Counted from the first letter of the stretch, positions 8,197 to 18,204 are shown. The stretch: DNA of 32,888 nucleotides from Candidatus Gastranaerophilales bacterium (GCA_905236205.1 CAJOPF010000107.1:1-32888), one strand, 5' to 3'. Made by a program: numbers and translations. The notes: a model not told the origin generated them from the letters alone.

Positions 8197-9347
8197 ACTT
8201 CAAACGGGTCACGTTCTTTGTAGTAATTTGTTTTCTTTTTAAGCTTATCATTTTTCTTTTTAACTTTATCAGGAACGTTTTTATAGGCATTATCTATTGA
8301 TACTTTAGAAAGAGTTTTCTTAGTTCTTCTGTCGCAGAAAGTAAGCCAAAAACTTCTGTTGATGTTGTCTACCGAAAACGAAATTCTTCCTGCAACCCTG
8401 TCACCAGGCTTTATTTGTTTAAACATTAAATTTGTATCACCGAAAATTGAAGGGTGAAAGATACTGTTGTAATCGTTTATAAGCGCCAAATCCATGCCTG
8501 ACAGTGTCAGATTTGTCATATTTGTTATGGATAGTGTTAGTGTAATAGTATTTGCTTCTCCGAACGGATCTTTTTCGTGAACAACATTTGTTATCTTAAT
8601 TGTTAGTCCAGGGTAATTTACTTCATGTTGTTTCAGCGCTGTATCTTTATATACAGGCAAACTCATTTTTGAATTTATTTTTACTCTTATTTCATCCCCA
8701 GGGGAAATAAGCACATCTTTACCTTTTCTCCAAAGAGACATACCTAATCCGACAGTTCCGCCTATTGCGGCTCCGCCCATTACAGTATAGCCTTGAGATG
8801 CAATTGCAGCTTCAATTCCGAATAAGTTTAATGCCAATAAACCACCTATTGCTCCACCTGCTGCAGTATATCCCACGTCTGTTGCAACAATTTTTCCTGC
8901 TTCTACAATAGGATGCATTCTTGTGGACATTTTTCCTTCTATTGGAATTTCTCTGCCGTCAGGAGTTACAAGGTAATCAAAATCTAAAGAAATATATCCG
9001 TTTCTTCCAAGTCTTTTTGCTTCGGATTGTTCTTTTATAATCCCATGTGCGAGAGTTCCCTTCGGTAATAATACTCCGCTGTCACCCGATACATCACTTA
9101 CAACTTCCGCAAAAAACTCATCGCCTTCAATTGCAAATGTACCGTCTATTACTTGTGAAACGGTCATTTTTATAATATCTTTTTCATCAAGAATTTCTAC
9201 TTGTCCTGTAAAAAGTTCGGATTGGTCTTGTTTAGTGGTATCGTACTTTTCCGCATGCCCTTTTATTGTGTCTGCAAAAACAAGACTTGAATTAAACAGG
9301 CAAATGATTAAAATGAACTTTGCAATATATAATCTATACTTGTACAT
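8193..9347 (-). CDS. Secreted protein with TrbI/VirB10-like LPKGT segment, glycine-zipper region and possible C-terminal Ig-like domain
   Basis: 384 aa; signal peptide; GVLLPKGTLAHGIIKEQ; GYTAAGGAIGGLLALNLFG..GGAAIGGTVGLGMSLW; C-terminal beta-rich sequence. Confidence 0.65.
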   Translation of the reverse strand: MYKYRLYIAKFILIICLFNSSLVFADTIKGHAEKYDTTKQDQSELFTGQVEILDEKDIIKMTVSQVIDGTFAIEGDEFFAEVVSDVSGDSGVLLPKGTLAHGIIKEQSEAKRLGRNGYISLDFDYLVTPDGREIPIEGKMSTRMHPIVEAGKIVATDVGYTAAGGAIGGLLALNLFGIEAAIASQGYTVMGGAAIGGTVGLGMSLWRKGKDVLISPGDEIRVKINSKMSLPVYKDTALKQHEVNYPGLTIKITNVVHEKDPFGEANTITLTLSITNMTNLTLSGMDLALINDYNSIFHPSIFGDTNLMFKQIKPGDRVAGRISFSVDNINRSFWLTFCDRRTKKTLSKVSIDNAYKNVPDKVKKKNDKLKKKTNYYKERDPFEV

Positions 9348-9467
9348 ACAAACATTTTATACTCTTTTTTATAAAATTTCCATTTGTAAACATTCGTTGC
9401 ATAAAATTTAAAAAATATTATTTTTTAGTACAATAAAAATATAGAGAAATAAGGAGTTTTTAATTAA

Positions 9468-10748
9468 ATGAGTAATTTTATTGCAATTATCGGAATGTTT
9501 GTTTTACTTGCTTTAGCTTTTGCTATGTCAAATAACAAAAAGGCAATCAATTACAAAACGGTAGGTGTTGGTTTTGCTTTGCAAGTGTTATTCGGTATTT
9601 TTATATTTAAAGTACCTGTCGGACAACAAATATTTTTGTGGATTGGTCGAGGAATTGAAAAATTGCTGGAATTTGCAAATGTAGGCGGTAAATTTGTTTT
9701 CGGACACCTTTTGGATGCAGAACAATTGCAAATGGCATTTGGTAAGCAGGCTGCAGTTCTTTTTTCTGTACAGTTAATTAGTGCGACAATTTTCATGATG
9801 ATGATTGTAAATATCTTGTATTACTACGGAATAATGCAGCGCATAGTTACAATCCTCGGTAAAGCAATGAATAAAATAATGAAAGTAAGCGGTGCAGAAG
9901 CTCTTTCAAACGTTGCAAGTGCGTTCGTTGGTCAAGTTACCGCTCAAATTATGATTAAACCTTATTTGGCAAAATTAACACGTTCTGAGTTGCTAGCTTC
10001 AATGGCAGGTTCTATGGCTTGTACATCAGGTGCTATGATGCCTGTGTATGCTATGATGGGTATTCCTATTGAATATGTTTTAGCTTCTGCTGTTATGGCT
10101 ATTCCTGGGGCTTTGGTTATGACTAAATTGGTTTATCCTGAAACTGCAACTCCTGAAACAATGGAAAATATCAAATTGAGCAAAAGAAAAACTCATTCAA
10201 ACGTTTTTGATGCTATTGCTTCAGGTGCTTCTGAAGGTATGATGGTTTCTCTGAACGTTATTGCCATGCTGCTTGCGATTGTTGCTTTAATTGCGATGAT
10301 TGATTATGTCTTAGCAGCGTGCGGCGGATTTATATACAATGTCTTTCATTTGACAGGACCTGTTTGGGGTTTTGATTTCCCTCACTTGTCATTAAAAATG
10401 ATATTGGGTAAATTCTTTGCTGTATTTGCTTGGCTTATGGGTACACCTGTTAAAGATATTTTTGATGTCGGCGGTGTTATCGGTTTGAAAATTGTTTCAA
10501 ACGAAGTTTACGGTTATACAGACTTAATCGCAATTAAAGACATAATTTCAAATAAAGCATTTGTAATTACATCTTTTGCTATTTGTTCTTTTGGTAACTT
10601 CGGTTCTATCGCAACTCAAATCGGTGCAATTGGCGGACTTGCTCCTAACCAAAGAAAAAATATTGCAAGACTTGGTATGAGAGCTTTAATATGCGGTACT
10701 TTCACTTGCTTTATGTCAGCTTGTATCGCAGGAATTTTAGTCGGCTAA
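9468..10748 (+). CDS. NupC/CNT-family concentrative nucleoside transporter
   Basis: 426 aa; LFGIFIFKVPVGQ, GKAMNKIMKVSGAEALSNVASAFVGQVTA, MAGSMACTSGAMMPVYAMMGIP motifs; SD AAGGAG. Confidence 0.93.
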   Translation: MSNFIAIIGMFVLLALAFAMSNNKKAINYKTVGVGFALQVLFGIFIFKVPVGQQIFLWIGRGIEKLLEFANVGGKFVFGHLLDAEQLQMAFGKQAAVLFSVQLISATIFMMMIVNILYYYGIMQRIVTILGKAMNKIMKVSGAEALSNVASAFVGQVTAQIMIKPYLAKLTRSELLASMAGSMACTSGAMMPVYAMMGIPIEYVLASAVMAIPGALVMTKLVYPETATPETMENIKLSKRKTHSNVFDAIASGASEGMMVSLNVIAMLLAIVALIAMIDYVLAACGGFIYNVFHLTGPVWGFDFPHLSLKMILGKFFAVFAWLMGTPVKDIFDVGGVIGLKIVSNEVYGYTDLIAIKDIISNKAFVITSFAICSFGNFGSIATQIGAIGGLAPNQRKNIARLGMRALICGTFTCFMSACIAGILVG

Positions 10749-10765
10749 GAAAATTTTATAACAAC

Positions 10766-10800
10766 AAAAAAGAACCTCATTATCCAATGAGGTTCTTTTT
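10766..10800. terminator. Bidirectional intrinsic terminator between nupC-like gene and small ORF
   Basis: AAAAAAGAACCTCATT-ATCC-AATGAGGTTCTTTTT: perfect stem with 5' A-tract and 3' T-tract. Confidence 0.9.
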
Positions 10801-10816
10801 GTTATTGAAATCTTAA

Positions 10817-10975
10817 TTATGCATTGAAAGCTGTTTCTGTGCTGCCTTGAGCGTTTCCGCCAAAGTTGTCAAAAATTGAATTTACAAAAGCAACTTGTGG
10901 TTGATTTTGTTCTACATATTTGTCTTTCTTTGCATCTATTGCATTTACTGAACCTAAAGCGTTAATTGAATCCAT
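10817..10975 (-). CDS. Small protein, 52 aa, unknown function
   Basis: Minus strand ATG at 10975 preceded by AGAGGAGATTTTAAA (strong SD): MDSINALGSVNAIDAKKDKYVEQNQPQVAFVNSIFDNFGGNAQGSTETAFNA*; ends just before the bidirectional terminator. Shorter than the ORF-track entries. Confidence 0.7.
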   Translation of the reverse strand: MDSINALGSVNAIDAKKDKYVEQNQPQVAFVNSIFDNFGGNAQGSTETAFNA

Positions 10976-11120
10976 TTTAAAATCTCCTCTGTGTTAAATA
11001 TCTCTTACTCTTATATAAAGTATTTTTGTTTTAAAAAATTGCAGGCATGTATTAAAATGTGAAGTTTTGTAAACAAAAATTTATTAAAAATATGGCTGCT
11101 TACCTTATATATAGCTGTTT

Positions 11121-11699
11121 TTACTGTTTTAATAATTCGTCTTCAACAAGTAAGCATATTAAATGTCCCAGTGTCATTTGTGCTTCCTGAATATTTGGAG
11201 TTTCTGACGAAGGTATTTTTATTAAGACAGTACAAATATTATCCATTGCACAAGGTTTTTCTCCTGTAAGTCCAATGGTTATTAGCTCCATTTCGTTCGC
11301 AATATTTATAGAATCAATTATATTCTTTGAATTACCTGACGTTGAAAGAGCAAAAAGAACATCTCCTTTTTCTCCGATTGCTTCAATTTGTCTTGAGAAC
11401 GCTTTATCATAGCTGAAATCATTTGAAAGAGCTGTTATTAAAGCATTATTTGAGGTTAATGACAGTGCATTAAATGCGTGTCTGTCCTTGTAGAATTTTG
11501 AAACAAATTCTGTTGCAAGGTGGTCGCAATCGCTTGCTGAACCTCCGTTGCCTACAAATAAAATTTTATTACCGTTTTTAAGTGCAATTACTATTTTTTT
11601 GCTTATATCTTCAACGGTTTTTAAAATATCTTCGTTTTGTAGGATTTTTTCTTTTGTTGTTATTGAATTTTTAATGTATTCTTTTATTTTATTTTTCAT
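11121..11699 (-). CDS. gmhA: SIS-domain sedoheptulose-7-phosphate isomerase (GmhA family)
   Basis: 192 aa; ILFVGNGGSASDCDHLATEFVSKF, LFALSTSGNSKNII. Confidence 0.88.
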   Translation of the reverse strand: MKNKIKEYIKNSITTKEKILQNEDILKTVEDISKKIVIALKNGNKILFVGNGGSASDCDHLATEFVSKFYKDRHAFNALSLTSNNALITALSNDFSYDKAFSRQIEAIGEKGDVLFALSTSGNSKNIIDSINIANEMELITIGLTGEKPCAMDNICTVLIKIPSSETPNIQEAQMTLGHLICLLVEDELLKQ

Positions 11700-12072
11700 T
11701 ACTTTTCTCTATCAGTTCTATTTCATTTCCGTCAGGGTCTTTTACAAATGCAATTTTTGTACCGCTAAAAATAACAAACGGTTCATAAAGGTATTCGTAG
11801 TTTAGTTTTTTTAGTTTTTCCGTAAATTCATCTAAAGATGAAACTGAAAAAGCAAAATGACCGAAAGCGTTTCCGTTTGTGTAGCCGTCTTTTGGCGTTT
11901 CGTCATTGAAGGTTAATTCAATTTGTGCAGTATGTTCTTCGTCTTCCAAAAAATACAATTCGCAGTCATCAAGACGTTTTTTCTTTACGACAGTCATATT
12001 TAATAAATTTTGGTAAAAATCAAGTGATTTTTGTAAATCTTTTACCCTAATCATAGAGTGTAAAAATTTCAT
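11689..12072 (-). CDS. Glyoxalase I-type VOC protein (lactoylglutathione lyase family)
   Basis: 127 aa; MIRVKDLQKSLDFYQNLLNM, GNAFGHFAFSV, FVKDPDGNEIELIEK. Confidence 0.88.
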   Translation of the reverse strand: MKFLHSMIRVKDLQKSLDFYQNLLNMTVVKKKRLDDCELYFLEDEEHTAQIELTFNDETPKDGYTNGNAFGHFAFSVSSLDEFTEKLKKLNYEYLYEPFVIFSGTKIAFVKDPDGNEIELIEKSNEK

Positions 12073-12551
12073 TACGTATCCTTTCTTAGTGTAACGACAG
12101 CTTGAGCTTCAATAGCTTTTTTTTCGCCTGCTGCGTCCATATTTTCGTTAGTTTTTGCTTTTATTGATATTAAGTTTATATCAATCATAAGTGCTTGTGC
12201 AAGTGTTTCACGCATTTTTGGTATATAAGGTTTCATTTTTGGTTCCTGAACTATTATGTTACAGTCGATATTGTTGATTGTGTATCCTTCATCGTTTATT
12301 AAATTCATGGCTCTTTTTAACAATAAAATACTTGAAATGTTTTTGTATTCATCGTCTGTGTCGGGAAAATGAGTTCCTATATCACCCAAAGCTAATGCTC
12401 CAAACATTGCATCTATTATTGCATGAATTAACACATCTGCATCCGAATGTCCTACAAGTCCTTTTTCATAAGGTATTTTTATTCCCCCGATTATCAAATC
12501 TCTGTCGTAATCGAGTTTATGAATATCATAACCCAGTCCTGTTCTAAACAT
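12072..12551 (-). CDS. ispF: 2-C-methyl-D-erythritol 2,4-cyclodiphosphate synthase
   Basis: MFRTGLGYDIHKL..GHSDADVLIHAIIDAMFGALALGDIGTHFPDTD; KAKTNENMDAAG. Confidence 0.96.
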   Translation of the reverse strand: MFRTGLGYDIHKLDYDRDLIIGGIKIPYEKGLVGHSDADVLIHAIIDAMFGALALGDIGTHFPDTDDEYKNISSILLLKRAMNLINDEGYTINNIDCNIIVQEPKMKPYIPKMRETLAQALMIDINLISIKAKTNENMDAAGEKKAIEAQAVVTLRKDT

Positions 12552-13347
12552 TTGCACCTTCTTTTATATAAGTTTCAACGGCTTTAACAAAGCCGTCATT
12601 TTCTATGGTATCCGTTACAAAATCAGCAATTTTTTTTAGTTCTTCAGTTGCGTTGCCCATTGCAACTTTAACTCCACCTGACATAAGCAGTTCCAAATCA
12701 TTGTTGTGGTCGCCTATTGAAAGAGTTTCTTCTTTTGTTATTCCGTAAAAGTTTTGAATGCATGCCAGTCCGTCGCCTTTTGTAGCTTCCGTATGGCAAA
12801 CTTCGCAGAAGAAGTCCGTTGATTTTACTATATACAATTCAGGAAAATCTTCCTGTAATTTATTGGTTATCATTGTAACTTTGTCTGCATTATCATAATC
12901 AATGAATAATATTTTATTTACATTATTAAGTTTAATTGAATTAAACGGCTGAATGTTGAACGGTATGTGCTGATGACTTGCATATTTACGGGTAAATTCG
13001 TTTTCCTTTTCCACATACAATTCATCATTCATGTATAAATTTATATGTATATCTTGTTTCAAGCCCCAGTCTAAAATCCTTTTTGTTGTTTCATTAGGTA
13101 TATATCTTTCATATAAAATCTGTTCTTTATTTCTTACAAGTGCACCTTGATATGAAACTATCGGAGTTGTTAAGCCGAGTTCGTCTGCTATTTTTTGAGC
13201 GGACTTGTGCATTCTGCCCGTTACAAGAACAACTTTTATTCCGCTTCTGTCTAAATTATGGATACAGTCAATTACTGATTGATTAAATTCTCCGTTGTAT
13301 TTTAGTATTGTGCCGTCTATGTCTGTTGCAACAAGTTTTATTGTCAT
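12544..13347 (-). CDS. Cof-type HAD-superfamily phosphatase
   Basis: 267 aa; LVATDIDGTIL; VLVTGR; IGDHNNDLELLMSGGVKVAMGNA. Confidence 0.92.
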   Translation of the reverse strand: MTIKLVATDIDGTILKYNGEFNQSVIDCIHNLDRSGIKVVLVTGRMHKSAQKIADELGLTTPIVSYQGALVRNKEQILYERYIPNETTKRILDWGLKQDIHINLYMNDELYVEKENEFTRKYASHQHIPFNIQPFNSIKLNNVNKILFIDYDNADKVTMITNKLQEDFPELYIVKSTDFFCEVCHTEATKGDGLACIQNFYGITKEETLSIGDHNNDLELLMSGGVKVAMGNATEELKKIADFVTDTIENDGFVKAVETYIKEGANV

Positions 13348-13348
13348 T

Positions 13349-13882
13349 TTATCCCTCTATTTTGTATGCTCTGAGTAATGCACACAGCGTTTTTGAATCG
13401 TTTATTTCTCCGTTTTTAATCATTTTGAAAATATCATTTATATTATATTCCAAGGCTTGTATAATTTCACCCTCGTCAGGGTTGGGTTTTGTGAAGGTTA
13501 AATCTTTTGCGTGATATAAATATAATTTTTCATCACAAATTCCCGGTGTTGTGTGTATGTATCCTAAAGACTTCCAACTTTTTGCAACGTATCCTGTTTC
13601 TTCTTCAAGTTCTCTTGGTGCTGCGTCATCAGGATTTTCACCGTATTCAAGTTTTCCTGCGGGAAGTTCAAGTGAGACTGATTTCAGCGGATAACGAAAT
13701 TGTTTTACCATTAAGATAATGTCTTTGTCTTTTTCTGCAACAATTACAACTCCGCCAGGGTGTCTTATAACTTCTCTGAAACTTTTATGCCCGTCAGATG
13801 TTTCTATGTCGTCATAATCAACGAATACGACTTTTCCGTCATAAACCCGTTTTGTTGATAATGTTTTTTCCGTAAATTCCAT
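13349..13882 (-). CDS. NUDIX hydrolase (ADP-ribose pyrophosphatase-like)
   Basis: 177 aa; Nudix box GKLEYGENPDDAAPRELEEETGY. Confidence 0.93.
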   Translation of the reverse strand: MEFTEKTLSTKRVYDGKVVFVDYDDIETSDGHKSFREVIRHPGGVVIVAEKDKDIILMVKQFRYPLKSVSLELPAGKLEYGENPDDAAPRELEEETGYVAKSWKSLGYIHTTPGICDEKLYLYHAKDLTFTKPNPDEGEIIQALEYNINDIFKMIKNGEINDSKTLCALLRAYKIEG

Positions 13883-13892
13883 TTATATTCCT

Positions 13893-15062
13893 TTATAGTG
13901 CTGTAATAATTGATTTAATATTTTCATCTGTGACATTTTCCAGTGCATAGTTTTTGTCATTTTGTGATAATTGATTTAATGATTTTATAACTTCAACCGA
14001 TTTTAAAATTAAAGTTTGGTTTTTTGCTGCAAGCAAAGGTCTTACGATTTCAGCATTTTTGATTAGTTCAAGTCCGCTAAAAACAAAATCGCTGTTTTCA
14101 TTTATTTCTGATTGTATGAAATTGTCTAAATTGTCATCTATGTTTGTATTAAGCAATTCCTTTATTGCATAAACTTCGTCTTTTGTATTTTTATCTTCGT
14201 CAAATAAGTATTCGTCGTTTTCTGTCAGCTGATTAAATTTGTTTTTTGCTGTGAGCAATATTATTGCATTTTTTGCATTTGGTTCCGAATAAATAAGATT
14301 TTCAAAAACTTCATAAAGTTGAAATGTAAAAATATTGCTTAGCGGTATAATTTCACCTAAGCCTTGTAAAATATTATTTATTGCAAGCAGAGTATTTTCA
14401 CGATGTTCTGTATTCAATAGGTCTAAAAAACTCTCCATATAGCCTATTTCACTTGCTATGTATTCAGATACGGAAGATTTTTTCATTGTTTCAAAAATTT
14501 TGTTGATTGCATTTTTTTCACCGTATGCTGATAAAAATTTTACGGAAGACAAAACTTCAAAATCATCATCCGAATTTAGTTTGCTGTATGCTTCGTCAAT
14601 GCAGCTTTTTTCGCCCAATGCAGATAAAGCGGTTGCACTGTTGTATGCAAGAGCCTCATTATCAGAGTAGGCGTATGTTTTTAAATCTTCAATAATATTT
14701 TCATTTTTTATAAATGAAAAATATTTTGCAGCATAAGTTTTTTGATTTTCACTGCCGTTTTTTATAAAATCAACCATTTTATTTTGAATATCATTATCAC
14801 CGTATTTTGCAAGTGTTTCTGCAATAAATGTGTCATAGAAAGGTGAATAATATTCCAAAAAGTTTAAAAGATTTTTATAATTATCACAGTTACAAGCTTG
14901 TTTAAGTCTTTTTGCCGCATTTTGTTTTATGAAATCAAACAAAAAATCATCTTTTGAAATCAATTCTTCAAAAGCTTTAACGTCAGCATTATCAATAATA
15001 TGGGCAGCAGCTTGCTCATATTCATTCTTATTTTTACCCGTAAGTTGCTTTATTAAGTCCAT
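13893..15062 (-). CDS. Alpha-solenoid (HEAT-like) protein of unknown function
   Basis: 389 aa; repeated helical pairs with Ala/Leu pattern (NSATALSALGEKSCIDEAYSKLNSDDDFEVLSSVKFLSAYGEKNAI). Confidence 0.6.
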   Translation of the reverse strand: MDLIKQLTGKNKNEYEQAAAHIIDNADVKAFEELISKDDFLFDFIKQNAAKRLKQACNCDNYKNLLNFLEYYSPFYDTFIAETLAKYGDNDIQNKMVDFIKNGSENQKTYAAKYFSFIKNENIIEDLKTYAYSDNEALAYNSATALSALGEKSCIDEAYSKLNSDDDFEVLSSVKFLSAYGEKNAINKIFETMKKSSVSEYIASEIGYMESFLDLLNTEHRENTLLAINNILQGLGEIIPLSNIFTFQLYEVFENLIYSEPNAKNAIILLTAKNKFNQLTENDEYLFDEDKNTKDEVYAIKELLNTNIDDNLDNFIQSEINENSDFVFSGLELIKNAEIVRPLLAAKNQTLILKSVEVIKSLNQLSQNDKNYALENVTDENIKSIITAL

Positions 15063-15064
15063 GA

Positions 15065-15658
15065 CTAATCAAGGTAAAATGCAGTAATAACTTTATGACC
15101 TTCTTCTGCATATTCAATAGCGCCATGCAAAGTTTTACTTGTGTGAGATAAGAAACAAATCAATTGATTACAGTCATCAATAATTTCTCTGTTACAAACT
15201 CTTGACGCATCTGCCAGTGTCATCATGGCTCTGTCGGGATGTTCAACTATATTAGGTACACCAATTAGTTGGTCTTGAACGTCAGAAGGTTGTTGACCTA
15301 TTGTTTGAGGTAAAATAACTTTCAATTTATCGGGGTTTGCCTTCATTGCTCCGCGAATAGTCGCCGCATTTGTACCTGACGAACCTCCTGATGTTATAAT
15401 TGTATTTCCTTGTGAAGCAAGGGCTGTAACTAATGTTTCTATAATTTGCTGGTGGGTTATTGCAAGGTTTCTGCTGCCAATAACCGCAATTCTTTTAGCA
15501 AATTGCTGAATAGTTGCCAATTCCATAGCAAGTTCGTCAACAGTATTCGGTGAATCATCCGAAACTGAGTCTAAGTCATCAATCGGTACCATTATTGAAC
15601 CTTGTGAGCCTTCTCCGTCTCCGTCACCTAATAGTTTAATTGTTTCTATTTCTGCCAT
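15065..15658 (-). CDS. SLOG/DprA-like Rossmann-fold protein
   Basis: KRIAVIGSRNLA..TIITSGGSSGTNAATIRGAM..; start moved to ATG 15658 (AGGTAGGG SD). Confidence 0.7.
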   Translation of the reverse strand: MAEIETIKLLGDGDGEGSQGSIMVPIDDLDSVSDDSPNTVDELAMELATIQQFAKRIAVIGSRNLAITHQQIIETLVTALASQGNTIITSGGSSGTNAATIRGAMKANPDKLKVILPQTIGQQPSDVQDQLIGVPNIVEHPDRAMMTLADASRVCNREIIDDCNQLICFLSHTSKTLHGAIEYAEEGHKVITAFYLD

Positions 15659-15670
15659 TTTCCCTACCTT

Positions 15671-15699
15671 TTGCAAATCTGTTTGTTTTTTATTATAAT
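15671..15699 (+). promoter_or_regulatory. Sigma70-type promoter for helicase gene
   Basis: TTGCAA-N17-TATAAT (-10 at 15694-15699), 37 nt upstream of ATG 15736. Confidence 0.65.
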
Positions 15700-15735
15700 C
15701 ATAATAGCATAAAAATAATTTTGTGAATAGGGGAT

Positions 15736-18204
15736 ATGGAAAATATATTAGATAATCTTAACGAAAGACAAGTTGAGGCGGTAAAGACTACAAGGGGACC
15801 GCTTTTAGTGCTTGCAGGAGCAGGTTCGGGAAAAACCAAAGTTTTGACATCAAGAATTGCATACCTCGTTCAAAATGGTGTTAAACCACGAGAAATTCTT
15901 GCTGTTACGTTTACAAATAAAGCTGCAAAAGAGATGAAAGAACGACTTTCCTCTATTTTGGGCGAGGAAATTGTTAAGTACATGTGGGTTGGTACATTTC
16001 ACAGTATTTGCGGACGTATCTTAAGACAGGATATTGAAAATTATGTATTTCCTTCAGGCAGAACTTTGGACAAAAACTTTACTATTTATGATGATTCTGA
16101 TTGTATGACCGTTGTTAAAAATGCAATTAAGAAACTTAATATTGATGATAAGGTATATCAGCCAAAGTATGTCAGAGCCGTTATTTCAAATGCAAAAAAT
16201 AAAATGGAAGACGCAAATCAATTTGCAACTTTTGCAAGAGATTTTAAAGCTCAAAAAATAGCCACTATTTTTGAAGAATATGAAAATATTTTAAATAAAA
16301 ATAACGCCATAGACTTTGATGATATGCTTATGCTTGCTGTCAAACTCTTTGAGCAAAATCCGCAGGTAAGGGAAAAATATTATTCAAGATTTACTCATAT
16401 ATTGGTTGATGAGTTTCAAGATACAAATATTGCTCAATACAAGCTGGTTAATATGTTATTTACAAACTTGCTTGACGAAATTCCTGCAGAGCGTTCTTTG
16501 TGTGTTGTAGGTGATGTAGACCAGTCTATTTACAGTTGGCGCGGTGCTGATTATAAAATTATTTTGGGCTTCCAAAAAGATTTTTTAAATACTAAAATAA
16601 TAAAATTGGAACAAAATTATCGTTCTACGGAAAATATTTTAAAAGCTGCAAATGCCATAATTGAAAACAATGAAGAACGTGTTGAAAAAGTTTTGTTTTC
16701 AACAAAAGGTGACGGTGAAAAAATCCATTATTACGAAGCTCAAGATGATTCTGACGAAGCAAACTTTATAGCAGAAACTATTAAAGCAGAAAGTAATGGA
16801 GATTATAACAGTTATGCAGTTTTGTATCGTACAAATGCGCAATCCCGTTCAATAGAAGAAGCATGTATGGCAAACGGTATTCCGTATCGTGTGTACGGTG
16901 GTATGAAATTTTACGACAGGCAAGAAATTAAAGACGCTGTTGCTTATCTAAAATTGATATATAATCCTGATGATGCCCAAAGTTTTAAACGTATTGTAAA
17001 TGTTCCAAAACGTGCAATAGGAGAAACATCTGTTTCTAATCTTCAAAAATTTGCAGATGAACACAATATGAGTTTAATGTCTGCTATTGATATTATTGAT
17101 GAATCTGAGATAAATTCAAAAACACAAATTAAATTTAAAGAATTTAAGTCTCTTATTGAAAATTTTCAGCAGGAATATTTAAAATATAATTTAGCTGATT
17201 TTTTGGGGCTTGTACTTGAACAATCAGGGTATATAAGGATGCTGCAATCTGAAGGAACTCCTGAGGACGAAGCAAGAATTGAAAACTTGCAAGAACTTAT
17301 AAATGTTGCAACAGATTTTGAACCTGAGGATTTAGAAAATGTTTTGGGTGAATTTTTGTCACAGGTTGCCTTAGTTTCTGATATTGACGGAATGGATGTT
17401 ATTGCAAACAATGTTACTCTTATGACACTCCACTCCGCAAAAGGTTTGGAATTTCCGGTAGTATTTCTTGCAGGTCTTGAAGAAGGTACTTTTCCTCACA
17501 TAAGAACTTTTGAATCACCAAGTGAAATGGAAGAAGAACGTCGTTTGATGTATGTAGGTGTAACAAGAGCTGAACAGGAATTATATTTGTCTTCTGCTAA
17601 GCGCAGACAATGCTGGGGCGAATACAAATACTATAACCCGAGCAGATTTTTGGAAGAAATTCCTTCGGAATTGTTAGACACTTTATCGTCTTCAAGTTCT
17701 ATAACAAGTCAATCAACTTTCAAAAAAGCTGTTCAACGTATACGGGCAGTTTCGGATTCAGACGGATATGTTAAGCCTTCAACAGGATTTGGCGCAAATT
17801 TTGTTGCACCTTCAAGAAGAAAATATGAAAGTCCAAAATATACTTCTTTATCTGCCAACAAAACTCATAACAGAGCTTTCGTAAAGAAGTCATTGTTGAA
17901 TCAGAAAAAAGAAGAAGAAAAAATAAAAGCTTTTTTTGAAAATAATAAAATAAAAAAAATGATAGAAGAAAAACAAAAGTACGAGCTTGAGCAGAAGCGT
18001 TTAGAAGAAGAAAAAATTAAGCAACAAAACGAGGCTGTATCATATTTTTTCTCAAAAGGTGAAAAAGTATTTCACGAGCATTTGGGCTTCGGTGAGGTTA
18101 TCGACGTTATTGAAGTCGGTGAAAGCCTTATGTATACAATTGATTTTGCGAAATACGGTAAAAAGGCCATGGATGCAAATTACGCACAATTAAAAAAAGT
18201 GTAA
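15736..18204 (+). CDS. pcrA: UvrD/PcrA-family ATP-dependent DNA helicase
   Basis: 822 aa; NERQVEAVKTTRGPLLVLAGAGSGKTKVLTSRIAYL, VDEFQDTN, GDVDQSIYSWRGAD, TLHSAKGLEFPVVF. Confidence 0.95.
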   Translation: MENILDNLNERQVEAVKTTRGPLLVLAGAGSGKTKVLTSRIAYLVQNGVKPREILAVTFTNKAAKEMKERLSSILGEEIVKYMWVGTFHSICGRILRQDIENYVFPSGRTLDKNFTIYDDSDCMTVVKNAIKKLNIDDKVYQPKYVRAVISNAKNKMEDANQFATFARDFKAQKIATIFEEYENILNKNNAIDFDDMLMLAVKLFEQNPQVREKYYSRFTHILVDEFQDTNIAQYKLVNMLFTNLLDEIPAERSLCVVGDVDQSIYSWRGADYKIILGFQKDFLNTKIIKLEQNYRSTENILKAANAIIENNEERVEKVLFSTKGDGEKIHYYEAQDDSDEANFIAETIKAESNGDYNSYAVLYRTNAQSRSIEEACMANGIPYRVYGGMKFYDRQEIKDAVAYLKLIYNPDDAQSFKRIVNVPKRAIGETSVSNLQKFADEHNMSLMSAIDIIDESEINSKTQIKFKEFKSLIENFQQEYLKYNLADFLGLVLEQSGYIRMLQSEGTPEDEARIENLQELINVATDFEPEDLENVLGEFLSQVALVSDIDGMDVIANNVTLMTLHSAKGLEFPVVFLAGLEEGTFPHIRTFESPSEMEEERRLMYVGVTRAEQELYLSSAKRRQCWGEYKYYNPSRFLEEIPSELLDTLSSSSSITSQSTFKKAVQRIRAVSDSDGYVKPSTGFGANFVAPSRRKYESPKYTSLSANKTHNRAFVKKSLLNQKKEEEKIKAFFENNKIKKMIEEKQKYELEQKRLEEEKIKQQNEAVSYFFSKGEKVFHEHLGFGEVIDVIEVGESLMYTIDFAKYGKKAMDANYAQLKKV

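Noticed and set aside
9551-9796. 81-aa Cys/Asn/Pro-rich minus ORF inside the nucleoside transporter gene
   Set aside because: Composition typical of antisense translation; no start signals.
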